Assembly (NCBI GenBank): GCA_016281915.1 | Contig: JAEEJO010000032.1 | Location: 32,463-96,462 of the forward strand | DNA: 64,000 bases | Reading direction: 5' to 3' | Source: Clostridiales bacterium | Lineage (GTDB): Bacteria; Bacillota; Clostridia; Oscillospirales; UBA644 | In this document: positions 52,590-62,471 of the stretch, one piece after another | Layout of the letters: each line of letters starts with the position of its first letter | Position numbering within the stretch: the stretch's first letter is position 1 | Notes under the pieces: model-generated | Told to the model about the DNA's origin: nothing | Databases searched by the model: none | What the model saw: the letters and a program-made list of their open reading frames with translations, nothing else | Position numbers and translations under genes: made by a program

Positions 52590-53701
52590 TTTTTATATAT
52601 TCTAGGTACACGCTTTCCGATATCGCATATGATCTCATAGGGGATCGTATCTATCGCATCGGAAAGGTCGTAAACGCTTTTCCTTTCACCGAAAACGGTT
52701 ACTTCGTCTTCGGTATTTACATTTAGATTTGTTACGTCAGCCATGCACTGATCCATGCAAATTCTGCCTATTATCGGCGCAGACTGGCCGTTGATAATAA
52801 CGCTCAGATTTTTTGAGAGCGCTCTGAAAAGTCCGTCGGCATAACCTATGGGCAGAGTTGCTATGCGCATATCATGCGGCGCAGTAAACGTTCTGCCGTA
52901 GCTTACGCTGTCGCCTTTTCTGAAATCGTGAATGAATGAAACGGTCGTTTTCAGCGCCATTACGGGCTTCAGACCGAGCGCGTCCGGACGGTTGGTCGTT
53001 ATTCCGTAAAGAATAAGACCCGGGCGGACCATGTTGAGCTTCATTTCGGGGAAATTTATTATTGCGGCGCTGTTTGAAGCGTGACGGAATCTGAAAACGA
53101 TCCCTTCTTTTTCAAGCGCGGATATGCAGTCTGTAAAACGCTGAAACTGAATTTTCGTAAACGGGTTTTCCGGCTCATCTGCTACGGCAAAATGAGTAAA
53201 GATTCCCTCAAATCCGAGAAAAGGCTCTTTTGAAAGCTCTTTGATCTCCCTGACGGAATTGGCGAAGGCTTCTTCGTTCTGTGCGCTGAATCCAAGACGG
53301 TTCATACCGGTATCGATCTTGATATGAACATTGACCTTTTTGCCGAGTATCTGCGCTGCCTGGGAAAGCTTTTTCCCGTATTCATACGAAAAGACGGTCT
53401 GGGTTATATCATGCTGCGCAAGCAGGCTCATTGAATGCGGGGGCGTGTAGCCGAGAATCAGAATGGGCTTTTTTATTCCGGCAACTCTCAGCTGGACCGC
53501 TTCGTCAATATTCGAGACCGCAAAAAAATCGGTGAAATCTCCGATCGTTTTTGCTATCTCGACCGCTCCGTGACCGTAAGCGTCCGCTTTTACAACGGAC
53601 ATCATGGCGCATGAGTGACCAACGATCTTGCGGATCTTTATTATGTTTTCCTTTGCGGCGGCAAGGTCTACCGTCGCCCATGTTCTTCGTGTGTGTTCCA
53701 T
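52586..53701 (-). CDS. alr: alanine racemase
   Basis: 371 residues from ATG 53701 (GGGAAA upstream); an in-frame ATG at 53764 would overlap nnrD and is rejected. It makes D-Ala for peptidoglycan using PLP. PLP-lysine motif SVVKADAYGHGA (~35-46), catalytic-Tyr region GDSVSYGRTF (~249-258), and IGRICMDQCMADVT (~294-307). The nnrD-alr gene order is common in bacteria. Overlaps bioY by ATGA. Confidence 0.96.
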   Translation of the reverse strand: MEHTRRTWATVDLAAAKENIIKIRKIVGHSCAMMSVVKADAYGHGAVEIAKTIGDFTDFFAVSNIDEAVQLRVAGIKKPILILGYTPPHSMSLLAQHDITQTVFSYEYGKKLSQAAQILGKKVNVHIKIDTGMNRLGFSAQNEEAFANSVREIKELSKEPFLGFEGIFTHFAVADEPENPFTKIQFQRFTDCISALEKEGIVFRFRHASNSAAIINFPEMKLNMVRPGLILYGITTNRPDALGLKPVMALKTTVSFIHDFRKGDSVSYGRTFTAPHDMRIATLPIGYADGLFRALSKNLSVIINGQSAPIIGRICMDQCMADVTNLNVNTEDEVTVFGERKSVYDLSDAIDTIPYEIICDIGKRVPRIYKK

Positions 53702-53729
53702 TGTTGTTTCCCGGTAATAATGATTAAGG

Positions 53730-54539
53730 CTATTCGAATTCAGAAAGGATTTTTGCGGCTTCAAGCGGTATTTCGGAAGGTAAAAGTCCGTGCTTCGAAA
53801 CGTTCTTTTTTAGATTATCCGCCGCCATGCCGTGAAGCCATACCGATATTATCGCGGCATCACGTGTCGAATATCCCTGGGCGAGAAATGCGCCTGCCAT
53901 ACCGGCAAGCACGTCTCCGCTTCCACCTTTTGAAAGACCGGAGTTGCCGGTCGTGTTGATGAATGTTTCCCCCGAGGGGAGAGCGATAACGGTCTCGTGT
54001 CCCTTCAGCACAACGGTGCAATTGAACTGCGCAGCTGCCATAGCCGCGCATGCTTCTCTGTCTGATTCGATCATGTCAGCGTCTTTTCCCGTCAATCTCG
54101 ACATTTCCGCGACGTGCGGGGTCAGAATAGCTTCGCAGCGTTTTTTTATAAGCAGCTTTTTATGCTTTGCAAGATAGTTTATCGCATCCGCGTCTATAAC
54201 TGCAGGTTTGGACTGAGAAAGAATCTTTTTTACGTATTTCGCTTTCTTTCCCAAACCGCAGCCCGCAACGAATGCGGTAGATCTCGGGGATATCCGCATT
54301 TTGCAGAACACCGGTTCGGCAAGCTTTGCCTGAAGGATACGCTTCAGCTTTCCTTTAGCCGATATGTATAAAAGCCCGGTGCCGCACCTCAATGCGCCGC
54401 AGGCGGCAAGATAGGGGGCGCCGGTCATATTCTTTGAACCGCAAAAAAGCTGCAGCGTTCCGAACGTGCCTTTATGAGAGTTTTCGGGACGCGGTTTTAT
54501 GAGCGATTTTACCGTTTCATACGTTATTTTCAGTGCCAT
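53730..54539 (-). CDS. nnrD: ADP-dependent (S)-NAD(P)H-hydrate dehydratase
   Basis: 269 residues, the YjeF C-terminal (ribokinase-like) domain alone. It repairs hydrated NAD(P)H using ADP. Motifs: HKGTFGTLQLFCGSKNMTGA (~22-41), AVIDADAINYLA (~112-123), ILTPHVAEMSRL (~139-150), and the nucleotide/anion site SKGGSGDVLAGMAGA (~205-219). The N-terminal epimerase domain found in many fusions is absent. It overlaps the upstream gene by 10 bp, so translation is coupled. Confidence 0.95.
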   Translation of the reverse strand: MALKITYETVKSLIKPRPENSHKGTFGTLQLFCGSKNMTGAPYLAACGALRCGTGLLYISAKGKLKRILQAKLAEPVFCKMRISPRSTAFVAGCGLGKKAKYVKKILSQSKPAVIDADAINYLAKHKKLLIKKRCEAILTPHVAEMSRLTGKDADMIESDREACAAMAAAQFNCTVVLKGHETVIALPSGETFINTTGNSGLSKGGSGDVLAGMAGAFLAQGYSTRDAAIISVWLHGMAADNLKKNVSKHGLLPSEIPLEAAKILSEFE

Positions 54540-55066
54540 ACGGTTTTGGGAATATAGCGCTTCATATCTTCCATTATCCGTTCGTCCGGCTCGAAAATAA
54601 GAAGCGTTTTATTATATTCTTTATGATTGAAAACAGCATAATAAAGTGCATCCGTTTTGTTTGAACGGACGTCGAAACGCTTGTTTACGGGATACGAGTC
54701 GACTTTTTCTTTAGTTGCCGCGTTGTATTCGCCGAACTGCTCGAAGTTTGCCGCTTTTACGGTAAGAAGGCGGCTTCTTTCGCTTTTGCAGATGATCTTG
54801 TCAACGTCGATTTCTCCGTTGAGATAGATATATTCATACTCAATGTCAAGGCGCATGAAAAGCTTGTAACCGAAGTAAACTATTATGCCTATGCATAACG
54901 TGCCTATCATAAGCCCGAAATTTCGTATGGAGGCAATGCAGAACATGAAAACAGCCATCGAAAGACCGATAGTCACAATAAAGATAAGTGCCTGGATGCC
55001 GTATTCCTTAAATGTCTTTTTTCTTGAATAAAGCTGTTCGTAAAAAACGTCGTTTGTCTGCTGCAT
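54530..55066 (-). CDS. two-TM protein, DUF6106-like
   Basis: 178 residues. It opens NDVFYEQLYSRKKTFKEYG, then two TM helices (~26-47, 50-68), and a cytoplasmic domain with YIYLNGEIDVDKIICKSERSR and DALYYAVFNHKEY. I recall such proteins as a Clostridia-specific DUF (DUF6106-like) but cannot verify it. It lies between ireB and nnrD in a housekeeping operon, with 9-bp and overlapping junctions. Function unknown. Confidence 0.75.
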   Translation of the reverse strand: MQQTNDVFYEQLYSRKKTFKEYGIQALIFIVTIGLSMAVFMFCIASIRNFGLMIGTLCIGIIVYFGYKLFMRLDIEYEYIYLNGEIDVDKIICKSERSRLLTVKAANFEQFGEYNAATKEKVDSYPVNKRFDVRSNKTDALYYAVFNHKEYNKTLLIFEPDERIMEDMKRYIPKTVWH

Positions 55067-55075
55067 CTTTTTCCC

Positions 55076-55327
55076 TCAGGATTTGAGATAATTTCTTACA
55101 AGCGCGGCAAGAAGTTCATCTCTGTCAAGTTTTCTGACGAGATTTCTTGCGTTGTTGTGCTTCGTGATATACGTCGGATCTTCCGAAAGGATATAGCCGA
55201 CAATCTGGTTTATCGGATTGTCGTAACCCTTCTCAACGAAAGCGTCGTATATGGCGATCAGCGTTTTTTTCATCTCGTCGTCTTTGTTCGATTTGAGCGA
55301 AAAGGTGATGGTGCTGTTCGTATCCAT
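55076..55327 (-). CDS. ireB: IreB family regulatory phosphoprotein
   Basis: 83 residues, complete. The opening (STITFSLK) and core AIYDAFVEKGYDNPINQIVGYILSEDPTYI (in two halves) match the UPF0297/IreB family. In Enterococcus IreB is phosphorylated by the IreK kinase on N-terminal threonines and lowers cephalosporin tolerance (family knowledge). The Thr residues at 3 and 7 are present. GAAAGGATG RBS. It follows pheT by 25 bp. Confidence 0.93.
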   Translation of the reverse strand: MDTNSTITFSLKSNKDDEMKKTLIAIYDAFVEKGYDNPINQIVGYILSEDPTYITKHNNARNLVRKLDRDELLAALVRNYLKS

Positions 55328-55352
55328 GGTATCATCCTTTCTGAATGCGCCA

Positions 55353-57749
55353 CTATCTTCTGAGCGTTATGCCGTCTTTTGCAAGACCGTCGATAATATT
55401 CGTCATAATGCTTTCGATATCGCTCTCTCCGAGTGTCTTTTCCTCAGAGCGGAGCACGAGCGCATAAGCAATGCTTTTATGTCCGAACGCAACCTGAGCG
55501 CCCTTGTAAACGTCGAATATCTCGATCTTTTCAAGGCACGGACCGGCAAGCGCTTTGATCTTCTTTTCTATTTCTCCTGAGCTTGTCTCGTCTTTGCAGA
55601 TAAGAGCAAGGTCTCTTGTTACAGCGGGGAATTTCGGAAGCGGAGTAAACGTTTTTTCGGGAGCGGTCGATTCGAAGAGCTCATCGAACGGGATCTCGGC
55701 AGCGTATACCTCGTCGTTTATTCCGTAGTTCTTCGCAGCAATGGGATGGATCTGTCCGAAAACGCCTATTGTTCTGCCGTCCGCAACGATCTTTGCGGCG
55801 CGTCCCGGATGGTATGACGGATTGTCGGCGCAGGGCACGAATTCACACTCTTTTGTGTTCATCGCCGAAAGAATCGATTCAACGATGCCCTTCATCGTGT
55901 AAAAATCGCCCTTGTCACCGTAAAAACCTGCGCAAATGATCTTCTTTTCATCGGGAAGCTTCGTTTCATCGGCATTTTTGATGTAAACGGTGGCTATCTC
56001 GTAAAGATATGCGGCGGGATTTCTGTAACTGTAGTTTCTCGCAAGCACTTCAAGCATCGAAGGCAGCGCGCTTGTTCTCATTATGGAAGTATCTTCGCCG
56101 AGAGGATTCTTTATCTTCATGGCGTTTCTCTCGGGAGCGTCTTCGGGAAGACGGATCTTATCAAATGATTTCGGACTGACGAAAGAATACGTCATTATCT
56201 CGTCAAGACCGGCTGATCTGAGCGCTTCGCCGAGACGGATCTCAAATTTCTGCTCTGCCGTGTATCCGCCCGACTTGACGTCTGCTTTGAAGAAAAGCGG
56301 CTCGATCCTGTCATATCCGTAAAACTTCGCGATCTCTTCGGAAATGTCGTATTTGTTCTCGATATCCGAGCGGAACGAAGGCACGGTTATTATGTCGTTT
56401 TCAACAGTCATTCCGAGTCTTTCGAGAATATCGGTCATTTCCTCTTTTGAAGCGGTGATGTTGAGGTATCTGTTGATCCATTCATACTCAAACGGAACCG
56501 TACGTACCTGAGACGGTGCATTGTTTATATCTATCGTACCGTCAACAACGGTTCCCGCGCCGAGCATGCATATAAGCTCACACGCCCTGTCAAGAGCTTC
56601 TTCGGTAAGAAGGGGATCGAGACCTTTTTCAAAACGTGCGGAAGATTCCGTTCTCAGACCGAGCTTTTTGGACGTTTTTCTTACTGACGGAGCAAAGAAA
56701 TTCGCGCTCTCAAAAACTATCGTTTTTGTTTCGGGCTTTATTTCGCTGTTTTCTCCGCCCATTACGCCTGCTACGGCAATCGGTCGCGACGCGTCGGCGA
56801 TAACGAGGGTGTCGGCGTCAAGAATTCGTTCCTGTCCGTCGAGTGTGTTCATTTTTTCGCCGTCTTTTGCTCTTCTTACGGTGATCTTTCCGCCTCCGAC
56901 GCATTCATAGTCAAACGCGTGCATCGGCTGACCGTATTCAAGCATTACATAGTTCGTTATGTCAACTATATTATTTATCGCGCGAACGCCGCAGTCTCTG
57001 AGCTTTTCAACGAGCCAGAGAGGAGAGGGGGCGATTTTGATATCTTTTACCACTCTCGCCATATATCTCGTGCAGAGATCGGCGTCTTCAACGTTTACCG
57101 AAAGGTAATCTCCGATATTTCCGCCGCCCGTTTTATATGTGGGTTTTTTAACGTTAAAGGGCTTTCTGAACGTGCATGCAGCCTCTCTTGCAACGCCGAT
57201 TATCGAAAGACAGTCGGGCCTGTTTGTAACGATATCGACCACAAAAACAGTGTCGTCAAGCGAAAGCGCCTTGCATATGTCGTCGCCGGGAGCGGCATTG
57301 AATTCGCATGCGCCGTTGTTCAGAATGAGAAGCCCGTCGGCAACGGAACCGGGAAAATCGTTTACGGCAAGGCCGAGCTCTTCAACGGAACAGAACATTC
57401 CGCAGGACATTACTCCGCGCAGCTCACCTGCGTGTATCTCCTTGCCCGAAGCAAGAACTGATCCGTCAAGAGCAACGGGAACGAGGTCGCCCTCCTTCAT
57501 ATTCTTTGCCGCGGTAACTATCTGAATATTATCGTCTTTGCCTACGTTTACGCTGCAAACCACAAGCTTGTCGGCATTAGGGTGTCTTTCTATCTTTTCG
57601 ATAAGACCCACAACAACGTTTTTTATGGTATCTGCGGCGCAGGAAAAACCGGTCGTTTCGGTTCCGGTCATATTCATTTCATGCGAGAATTTCTTCGGCT
57701 CAACATCAACATCCGTATATTCTCTGAGCCATCTGTACGGTACGTTCAT
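55353..57749 (-). CDS. pheT: phenylalanine-tRNA ligase beta subunit
   Basis: 798 residues, normal length. Domains in order: N-terminal tRNA-binding OB fold (~40-150, with HPNADKLVVCSVNVG), B3/B4 editing domain (~200-370, AMHAFDYECVGGG), B5 (~400-470), the catalytic-like core (~475-680) and a C-terminal anticodon-binding domain with FPAVTRDLALICKDE (FDX-ACB, ~706-798). It pairs with PheS to charge tRNA-Phe. Directly downstream of pheS (48-bp gap). Confidence 0.97.
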   Translation of the reverse strand: MNVPYRWLREYTDVDVEPKKFSHEMNMTGTETTGFSCAADTIKNVVVGLIEKIERHPNADKLVVCSVNVGKDDNIQIVTAAKNMKEGDLVPVALDGSVLASGKEIHAGELRGVMSCGMFCSVEELGLAVNDFPGSVADGLLILNNGACEFNAAPGDDICKALSLDDTVFVVDIVTNRPDCLSIIGVAREAACTFRKPFNVKKPTYKTGGGNIGDYLSVNVEDADLCTRYMARVVKDIKIAPSPLWLVEKLRDCGVRAINNIVDITNYVMLEYGQPMHAFDYECVGGGKITVRRAKDGEKMNTLDGQERILDADTLVIADASRPIAVAGVMGGENSEIKPETKTIVFESANFFAPSVRKTSKKLGLRTESSARFEKGLDPLLTEEALDRACELICMLGAGTVVDGTIDINNAPSQVRTVPFEYEWINRYLNITASKEEMTDILERLGMTVENDIITVPSFRSDIENKYDISEEIAKFYGYDRIEPLFFKADVKSGGYTAEQKFEIRLGEALRSAGLDEIMTYSFVSPKSFDKIRLPEDAPERNAMKIKNPLGEDTSIMRTSALPSMLEVLARNYSYRNPAAYLYEIATVYIKNADETKLPDEKKIICAGFYGDKGDFYTMKGIVESILSAMNTKECEFVPCADNPSYHPGRAAKIVADGRTIGVFGQIHPIAAKNYGINDEVYAAEIPFDELFESTAPEKTFTPLPKFPAVTRDLALICKDETSSGEIEKKIKALAGPCLEKIEIFDVYKGAQVAFGHKSIAYALVLRSEEKTLGESDIESIMTNIIDGLAKDGITLRR

Positions 57750-57797
57750 ATATTTATTCCATCTCTTTCAGAAAATATGTAGTGACAGGCTGTATGC

Positions 57798-58829
57798 TTA
57801 CAGACTTTCAAGGAATCTTACGTCGTTTTCGAAAAGCATGCGTATATCGTCGATATTGTATCTTCTCAAAACGAGACGTTCAAGTCCCATACCGAAAGCA
57901 AAGCCGGAATATTCGTTTGTGTCTATGCCGAGAAGCTCGAGAACCTTCGGGTTGACCATGCCTGCTCCGCCTATTTCTATCCATCCTTCGCCTTTGCAGA
58001 ACTTGCAGCCCTCTCCGCCGCATTTGAAGCAGGATATCGATATCTCTGCAGAGGGTTCGGTGAAGGGGAAGTAGTCGGGACGGATACGCGTTTTGATGTT
58101 TTCTCCGAATAATTTTTTGGCTATTATGTCAAGAGATCCTTTCAGATGCGACATCGTGATGCCTTTATCAACTACGAGGCCCTCGATCTGATGGAATATG
58201 GGCGAATGCGTCGCGTCAACCTCGTCTATGCGGTAAACTCTGCCGGGAGCGATCACTCTTATGGGGGGCTTTATTTTTTCCATTGTTCTTATCTGGACAG
58301 AGCTCGTCTGAGTTCTGAGAAGGATATCGTCGGAAAAATAAAATGTATCCTGAGTATCTCTTGCGGGATGGTATTTGGGAATGTTGAGCGCTTCAAAGTT
58401 GTAATAGTCATATTCAACCTCCGGACCGCTCGCCACGGTAAATCCCATCGATATAAACGCGTCCTTTACCTCGTCGAGAACGACCGAACAGGGGTGCTTT
58501 TTACCTCTGCGAAGCTGCTTTCCGGGAAGAGTTACGTCAAGCTTCTCGTTCGCAAGCTTTTTCTGAAGTTCAAGCTCTTCAAGCTGCTGTTTGGCGGCCT
58601 TTATTCTTTCTTCTATAAAAGTGCGCACTTCGTTCGCCGCCTGTCCGACTGCGGGACGCATATCTGCGGGAAGTTTGCCCATCTGAGAAAGAACGCCCGT
58701 CAGCTCGCCCTTTTTGCCGAGAAGTTTAACTTTGAGATTCTCAAGCTCCTCGGAAGATCCTATCTTCGCAAGCCTGTCTTTCGCAGTTGCGCGGATCTGT
58801 TCAAGCTGCTCTCTTATGTTGGATTCCAT
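57798..58829 (-). CDS. pheS: phenylalanine-tRNA ligase alpha subunit
   Basis: 343 residues, complete. N-terminal coiled coil (~1-90), class II motif 1 around HPCSVVLDEVKDAFISMGF, motif 2 FHQIEGLVVDKGITM (~205-219) and motif 3 GMGLERLVLRRYNIDDIR (~316-333). A Cys-rich insertion CFKCGGEGCKFCKGEGW (~272-288) looks like a small zinc site; it occurs in many PheS. It starts the operon that also carries pheT, ireB, nnrD, alr and bioY. No T-box is present in the short leader. Confidence 0.97.
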   Translation of the reverse strand: MESNIREQLEQIRATAKDRLAKIGSSEELENLKVKLLGKKGELTGVLSQMGKLPADMRPAVGQAANEVRTFIEERIKAAKQQLEELELQKKLANEKLDVTLPGKQLRRGKKHPCSVVLDEVKDAFISMGFTVASGPEVEYDYYNFEALNIPKYHPARDTQDTFYFSDDILLRTQTSSVQIRTMEKIKPPIRVIAPGRVYRIDEVDATHSPIFHQIEGLVVDKGITMSHLKGSLDIIAKKLFGENIKTRIRPDYFPFTEPSAEISISCFKCGGEGCKFCKGEGWIEIGGAGMVNPKVLELLGIDTNEYSGFAFGMGLERLVLRRYNIDDIRMLFENDVRFLESL

Positions 58830-58881
58830 TTTGTTATATTCAACCCCTTATTTGCGGATAATTTTTCCATAATCACATTAT

Positions 58882-58910
58882 ATTATATCATATTATCGGC
58901 TGAAATTCAA
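58882..58910 (-). promoter_or_regulatory. promoter of the pheS-bioY operon
   Basis: Minus strand: TTGAAT (58905-58910), 17-bp spacer, TATAAT (58882-58887). Leader about 45 nt. Confidence 0.78.
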
Positions 58911-59120
58911 GTCTTTTCGTGAATATGCCGCCTTTGTTTGAAAATTATTCGATTTTCCCTCCCGCTTTCGTTTTTATTCAGGGCTCTTCACTGTATGCAG
59001 CGGTTCATTACGTCTTTTCCTGCTGCTGAAAAACGGTGTTTTGCACGCAGTTATCCCGGCTGTATTTAGCTATCTATAATAAAATACGAAAAAAGTTCAC
59101 GGAATATTTGATTTACCCCC
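58911..59120. other. intergenic stretch with no recognised feature
   Basis: Between the two divergent promoters of pheS and the hydrogenase operon. I see no gene, strong hairpin or repeat here. Confidence 0.6.
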
Positions 59121-59149
59121 TTTTCATTTAATAAAAATTATGATATAAT
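59121..59149 (+). promoter_or_regulatory. hydrogenase operon promoter
   Basis: TTTTCA (59121-59126, poor -35), 17-bp spacer, TATAAT (59144-59149) with TG extension (TGATATAAT). Leader about 75 nt. Confidence 0.6.
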
Positions 59150-59231
59150 AGTTCGTGACGGTTCTTGATATTAAGAGCTTTCGAAAACTTGATTTCGTTT
59201 ATAAAATACAGATTAGAGAGGACGAATCCAA

Positions 59232-59735
59232 ATGGGTAAATCTACTATTTCCAAAATCCCTTTCAAGGGGACTGCGGAGCAGGAACAGAAACTCCGTGAG
59301 TATATCGCGGCGAACAAGGATGCTCAGGGCTCGCTTATGCCTATTATGCAGGAAGCGCAGGAGATTTACGGCTATCTTCCCATCGAAGTGCAGAAGATCA
59401 TTGCCGACGAACTGAATATCCCGCTCGAAGAAGTATACGGAGTTGCTACTTTCTACGCGCAGTTCACACTTAACCCCAAAGGTCAGTACAGAATCGGCGT
59501 TTGCCTCGGCACAGCATGCTATGTTAAGGGTTCACAGAATGTTTTTGACAAAGCCTGCTCAGAACTCGGCATCGGCAGCGGCGACGTTACTGAGGACGGC
59601 AAGTTCTCGCTTGAAGCGACCCGTTGCATAGGCTGTTGCGGACTTGCTCCCGTAATGACCGTAAATGACGATGTTTACGGACGTCTTACTGCGGATGACG
59701 TCCCGAAGATCCTGGCAAAATACAAAGAAATGTAA
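59232..59735 (+). CDS. hndA: NuoE-like [2Fe-2S] subunit of bifurcating hydrogenase
   Basis: 167 residues. NuoE fold: N-terminal helices (SLMPIMQEAQEIYGYLP, ~36-52), VYGVATFYAQF, and the four cluster Cys in CLGTACYVKG (~95-104) and ATRCIGCCGLAP (~133-144). It carries a [2Fe-2S] cluster and passes electrons between NADH/flavin subunit and hydrogenase. RBS AGAGAGG. First gene of the operon; its stop overlaps the next start by TAATG. Confidence 0.95.
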   Translation: MGKSTISKIPFKGTAEQEQKLREYIAANKDAQGSLMPIMQEAQEIYGYLPIEVQKIIADELNIPLEEVYGVATFYAQFTLNPKGQYRIGVCLGTACYVKGSQNVFDKACSELGIGSGDVTEDGKFSLEATRCIGCCGLAPVMTVNDDVYGRLTADDVPKILAKYKEM

Positions 59736-60298
59736 TGAGAGAGTTATCTCTTCACATTCTCGATATCGTTCAGAACAGTATATCTGCAAAAGCAGACACG
59801 ATAACTGTTGAGATATCTGAGGACCTTGAAGCCGATGAGCTGAAGATCACCGTTTCCGACAACGGATGCGGGATGGACGAAGAAACTCTCGCGCGTGTTA
59901 ACGGCACGTTCGCCACGTCGAGAACTACACGTAAGATCGGCATGGGCATCGCTCTTTTCAGGGCAGCCGCCGAACTCGCGGAAGGCTACCTCACCCTTGA
60001 GTCTGAAAAAGGGAAAGGCACGGTGACCACAGCCGTTTTCAAACACAGCAGCATCGACAGGATGCCTCTCGGAGATATTTCGGGCACGATGATGCTCATC
60101 TCCGCCAAGGCTGCGGACTTCGACCTTATTTACAGGCACGTATGGAACGGAAACGAATTTGTCTTTTCCACAAGAGACATAAAAGAAGTTATCGAAGATA
60201 CGCCCATAGACAGTCCCGAGGTCCTTACCTACATACATGATTACATTCACGAAAATTTAAACGAATTATTTGGAGGCGAACGAGATGAAATCTCTTGA
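59735..60298 (+). CDS. GHKL-type ATP-binding protein in the hydrogenase operon
   Basis: 187 residues. An HATPase_c fold: LHILDIVQNSISAKAD (N box, Asn ~15), VSDNGCGMDEE (G1, ~40-50), and TRKIGMGIALFRAAAELAEG (G2-like). The C-terminal ~70 residues have no known domain. No His-phosphorylation domain, so it resembles anti-sigma or kinase-like ATPases. Genes of this type are often found inside hnd-type hydrogenase operons, but their role is unknown. It overlaps the previous gene (TAATG) and, by 14 bp, the next. Confidence 0.9.
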   Translation: MRELSLHILDIVQNSISAKADTITVEISEDLEADELKITVSDNGCGMDEETLARVNGTFATSRTTRKIGMGIALFRAAAELAEGYLTLESEKGKGTVTTAVFKHSSIDRMPLGDISGTMMLISAKAADFDLIYRHVWNGNEFVFSTRDIKEVIEDTPIDSPEVLTYIHDYIHENLNELFGGERDEIS

Positions 60299-60653
60299 AG
60301 AACTTAGAGCCATAAAAGAAAGAATGAAAGCAAGCGTTAACGACAGAAACGAAAACAGCGACAAAGTAAGAGTTGTTATCGGTATGGCTACATGCGGTAT
60401 CGCAGCAGGCGCACGCCCCGTTATGACTGCTTTCCTTGATGAAATATCAAAGCGCGGACTTGAAAATGTTACCGTATCCCAGACCGGATGTATCGGTATG
60501 TGCAAGCTCGAACCCCTCGTTGATGTATATATGCCCGGCGAAGAAAAGGTTACATACATCAAAATGACTCCCGAAAAGGCAGTAAGAGTTGTAAACGATC
60601 ATATTGTCAACAAAAATATTGTTTCCGAATATACAATCGGCAGCGCAGAATAA
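60285..60653 (+). CDS. hndB: thioredoxin-like [2Fe-2S] ferredoxin subunit
   Basis: 122 residues from ATG 60285 (GGAGG 8 nt upstream). The Cys pattern is MATCGIAAGA (one Cys, ~36-38) and QTGCIGMCKLEPLVDV (two Cys), so fewer than four obvious ligands: three Cys are visible in this region. The fold matches the thioredoxin-like ferredoxin (HndB) of NADP/NAD-linked [FeFe]-hydrogenases. Cluster ligation is therefore uncertain. Same operon. Confidence 0.88.
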   Translation: MKSLEELRAIKERMKASVNDRNENSDKVRVVIGMATCGIAAGARPVMTAFLDEISKRGLENVTVSQTGCIGMCKLEPLVDVYMPGEEKVTYIKMTPEKAVRVVNDHIVNKNIVSEYTIGSAE

Positions 60654-60665
60654 GGAGATAAAGCT

Positions 60666-62456
60666 ATGTACAGATCACACGTTCTCGTTTGCGGAGGCAC
60701 AGGCTGCTCATCGTCAGGTTCCGCAAAAATACGCACCGAAATGGAAAACGAGATCAAAAGACAGGGTCTCGAAAATGAAGTAAAAGTAGTTCAGACCGGA
60801 TGTTTCGGTCTTTGCGCCCTCGGTCCGATAATGATAGTTTATCCCGAAGGCTGCTTCTACAGCAGAGTAACAGTAGAAGACGTTCCCGAGATCGTTTCGG
60901 AACATCTGCTCAAAGGCCGTGTAGTAACACGTCTTCTTTATAAAGAAACCGTTACTGAAAACGGCGTAAAATCGCTTAACGAAACAAATTTCTATAAAAA
61001 ACAGCACCGTATCGCTCTTCGTAACTGCGGCGTTATCAACCCCGAAAACATCGAAGAGTATATCGCGCGCGACGGTTATGCCGCTCTCGGCAAAGTCCTT
61101 ACCGAAATGACTCCTGAAGAGGTTATAGACGTTATTCTTAAATCGGGTCTTCGCGGACGCGGCGGCGCAGGCTTCCCGACCGGCAGAAAATGGTCTCTTG
61201 CCCGCACGATAGTTCCCGATGCAGATCAGAAATACGTATGCTGCAACGCCGACGAAGGCGACCCCGGAGCATTCATGGACCGTTCCGTTCTCGAAGGCGA
61301 CCCCCACGCAGTTCTCGAGGCTATGGCTATCGCAGGCTACGCTATCGGCGCATCTCAGGGCTTTATCTACGTAAGAGCAGAATACCCGATCGCAGTAAAA
61401 CGTCTTCAGATCGCTATCAAGCAGGCGCGTGAATACGGTCTTCTCGGCAAAAACATATTTGAAAGCGGATTCGATTTCGATATCGACGTTCGTCTCGGCG
61501 CCGGCGCATTCGTATGCGGCGAAGAAACCGCTCTTATGACTTCTATCGAAGGACACAGAGGCGAGCCCCGTCCCCGTCCTCCGTTCCCCGCAGAAAAAGG
61601 TCTCTTCGGCAAACCGTCTATCCTCAACAACGTTGAAACATATGCCAACGTTCCTCAGATCATACTCAACGGAGCAGAATGGTTCTCCTCTATGGGTACC
61701 GAAAAGAGCAAAGGCACAAAAGTTTTCGCTCTCGGCGGCAAGATCACAAACACCGGTCTCGTTGAAGTTCCCATGGGCACAACGCTCCGTGAGATCATTG
61801 AAGATATCGGCGGCGGCATCCCCAACGGCAAGAAATTCAAGGCTGCACAGACCGGCGGTCCTTCCGGCGGATGCATTCCCGCTCAGCACCTTGATACCCC
61901 CATCGATTACGATAATCTTATCGCCATCGGCTCAATGATGGGCTCAGGCGGACTTATCGTAATGGATGAAGACAACTGTATGGTTGATATCGCAAAATTC
62001 TTCCTTGAATTCACCGTTGACGAAAGCTGCGGTAAGTGTACACCGTGCCGTATAGGCAACAAACGTCTTCTTGAGCTTCTCAATAAGATCACAGACGGCA
62101 ACGGCACGCTCGAAGATCTCGATAAGATGGAAGAGCTTTGCCATTATATCAAAAACAACTCTCTCTGCGGTCTCGGTCAGACTGCTCCCAACCCCGTTCT
62201 TTCAACACTCCGTTACTTCCGTGACGAATACGTTGCCCACATCGTTGACAAGACATGTCCCGCTCACGTCTGCAAGAAACTCGTTCGTTACGAGATCACA
62301 GACGACTGCCGCGGATGCACCAAGTGCGCAAGAAACTGCCCGGTCGGCGCTATCACAGGCAAGGTCAAGGAAAAACACGTTATCGATCAGAGCAAGTGCA
62401 TAAAGTGCGGCGCATGTATGGATAACTGTAACTTCAAAGCTATAATCAAGAAATAA
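60666..62456 (+). CDS. hndC: NuoF-like NADH/FMN subunit of bifurcating hydrogenase
   Basis: 596 residues. Domains: thioredoxin-like [2Fe-2S] ([23 protein letters not shown]), NuoF core with NADH site [13 protein letters not shown] (~160-172) and FMN site [13 protein letters not shown] (~194-206), SLBB, the C-terminal [4Fe-4S] site [12 protein letters not shown] (~454-465), then a 2[4Fe-4S] ferredoxin end ([14 protein letters not shown] and [13 protein letters not shown]). It holds the flavin of electron bifurcation from NADH and ferredoxin to hydrogen. AAGGAG RBS. Confidence 0.96.
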   Translation: MYRSHVLVCGGTGCSSSGSAKIRTEMENEIKRQGLENEVKVVQTGCFGLCALGPIMIVYPEGCFYSRVTVEDVPEIVSEHLLKGRVVTRLLYKETVTENGVKSLNETNFYKKQHRIALRNCGVINPENIEEYIARDGYAALGKVLTEMTPEEVIDVILKSGLRGRGGAGFPTGRKWSLARTIVPDADQKYVCCNADEGDPGAFMDRSVLEGDPHAVLEAMAIAGYAIGASQGFIYVRAEYPIAVKRLQIAIKQAREYGLLGKNIFESGFDFDIDVRLGAGAFVCGEETALMTSIEGHRGEPRPRPPFPAEKGLFGKPSILNNVETYANVPQIILNGAEWFSSMGTEKSKGTKVFALGGKITNTGLVEVPMGTTLREIIEDIGGGIPNGKKFKAAQTGGPSGGCIPAQHLDTPIDYDNLIAIGSMMGSGGLIVMDEDNCMVDIAKFFLEFTVDESCGKCTPCRIGNKRLLELLNKITDGNGTLEDLDKMEELCHYIKNNSLCGLGQTAPNPVLSTLRYFRDEYVAHIVDKTCPAHVCKKLVRYEITDDCRGCTKCARNCPVGAITGKVKEKHVIDQSKCIKCGACMDNCNFKAIIKK

Positions 62457-62471
62457 TCGGAGGTTAGAACA

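Noticed and set aside
58830..58881. T-box leader for pheS
   Set aside because: The leader is only about 45 nt and has no specifier stem or T-box sequence.
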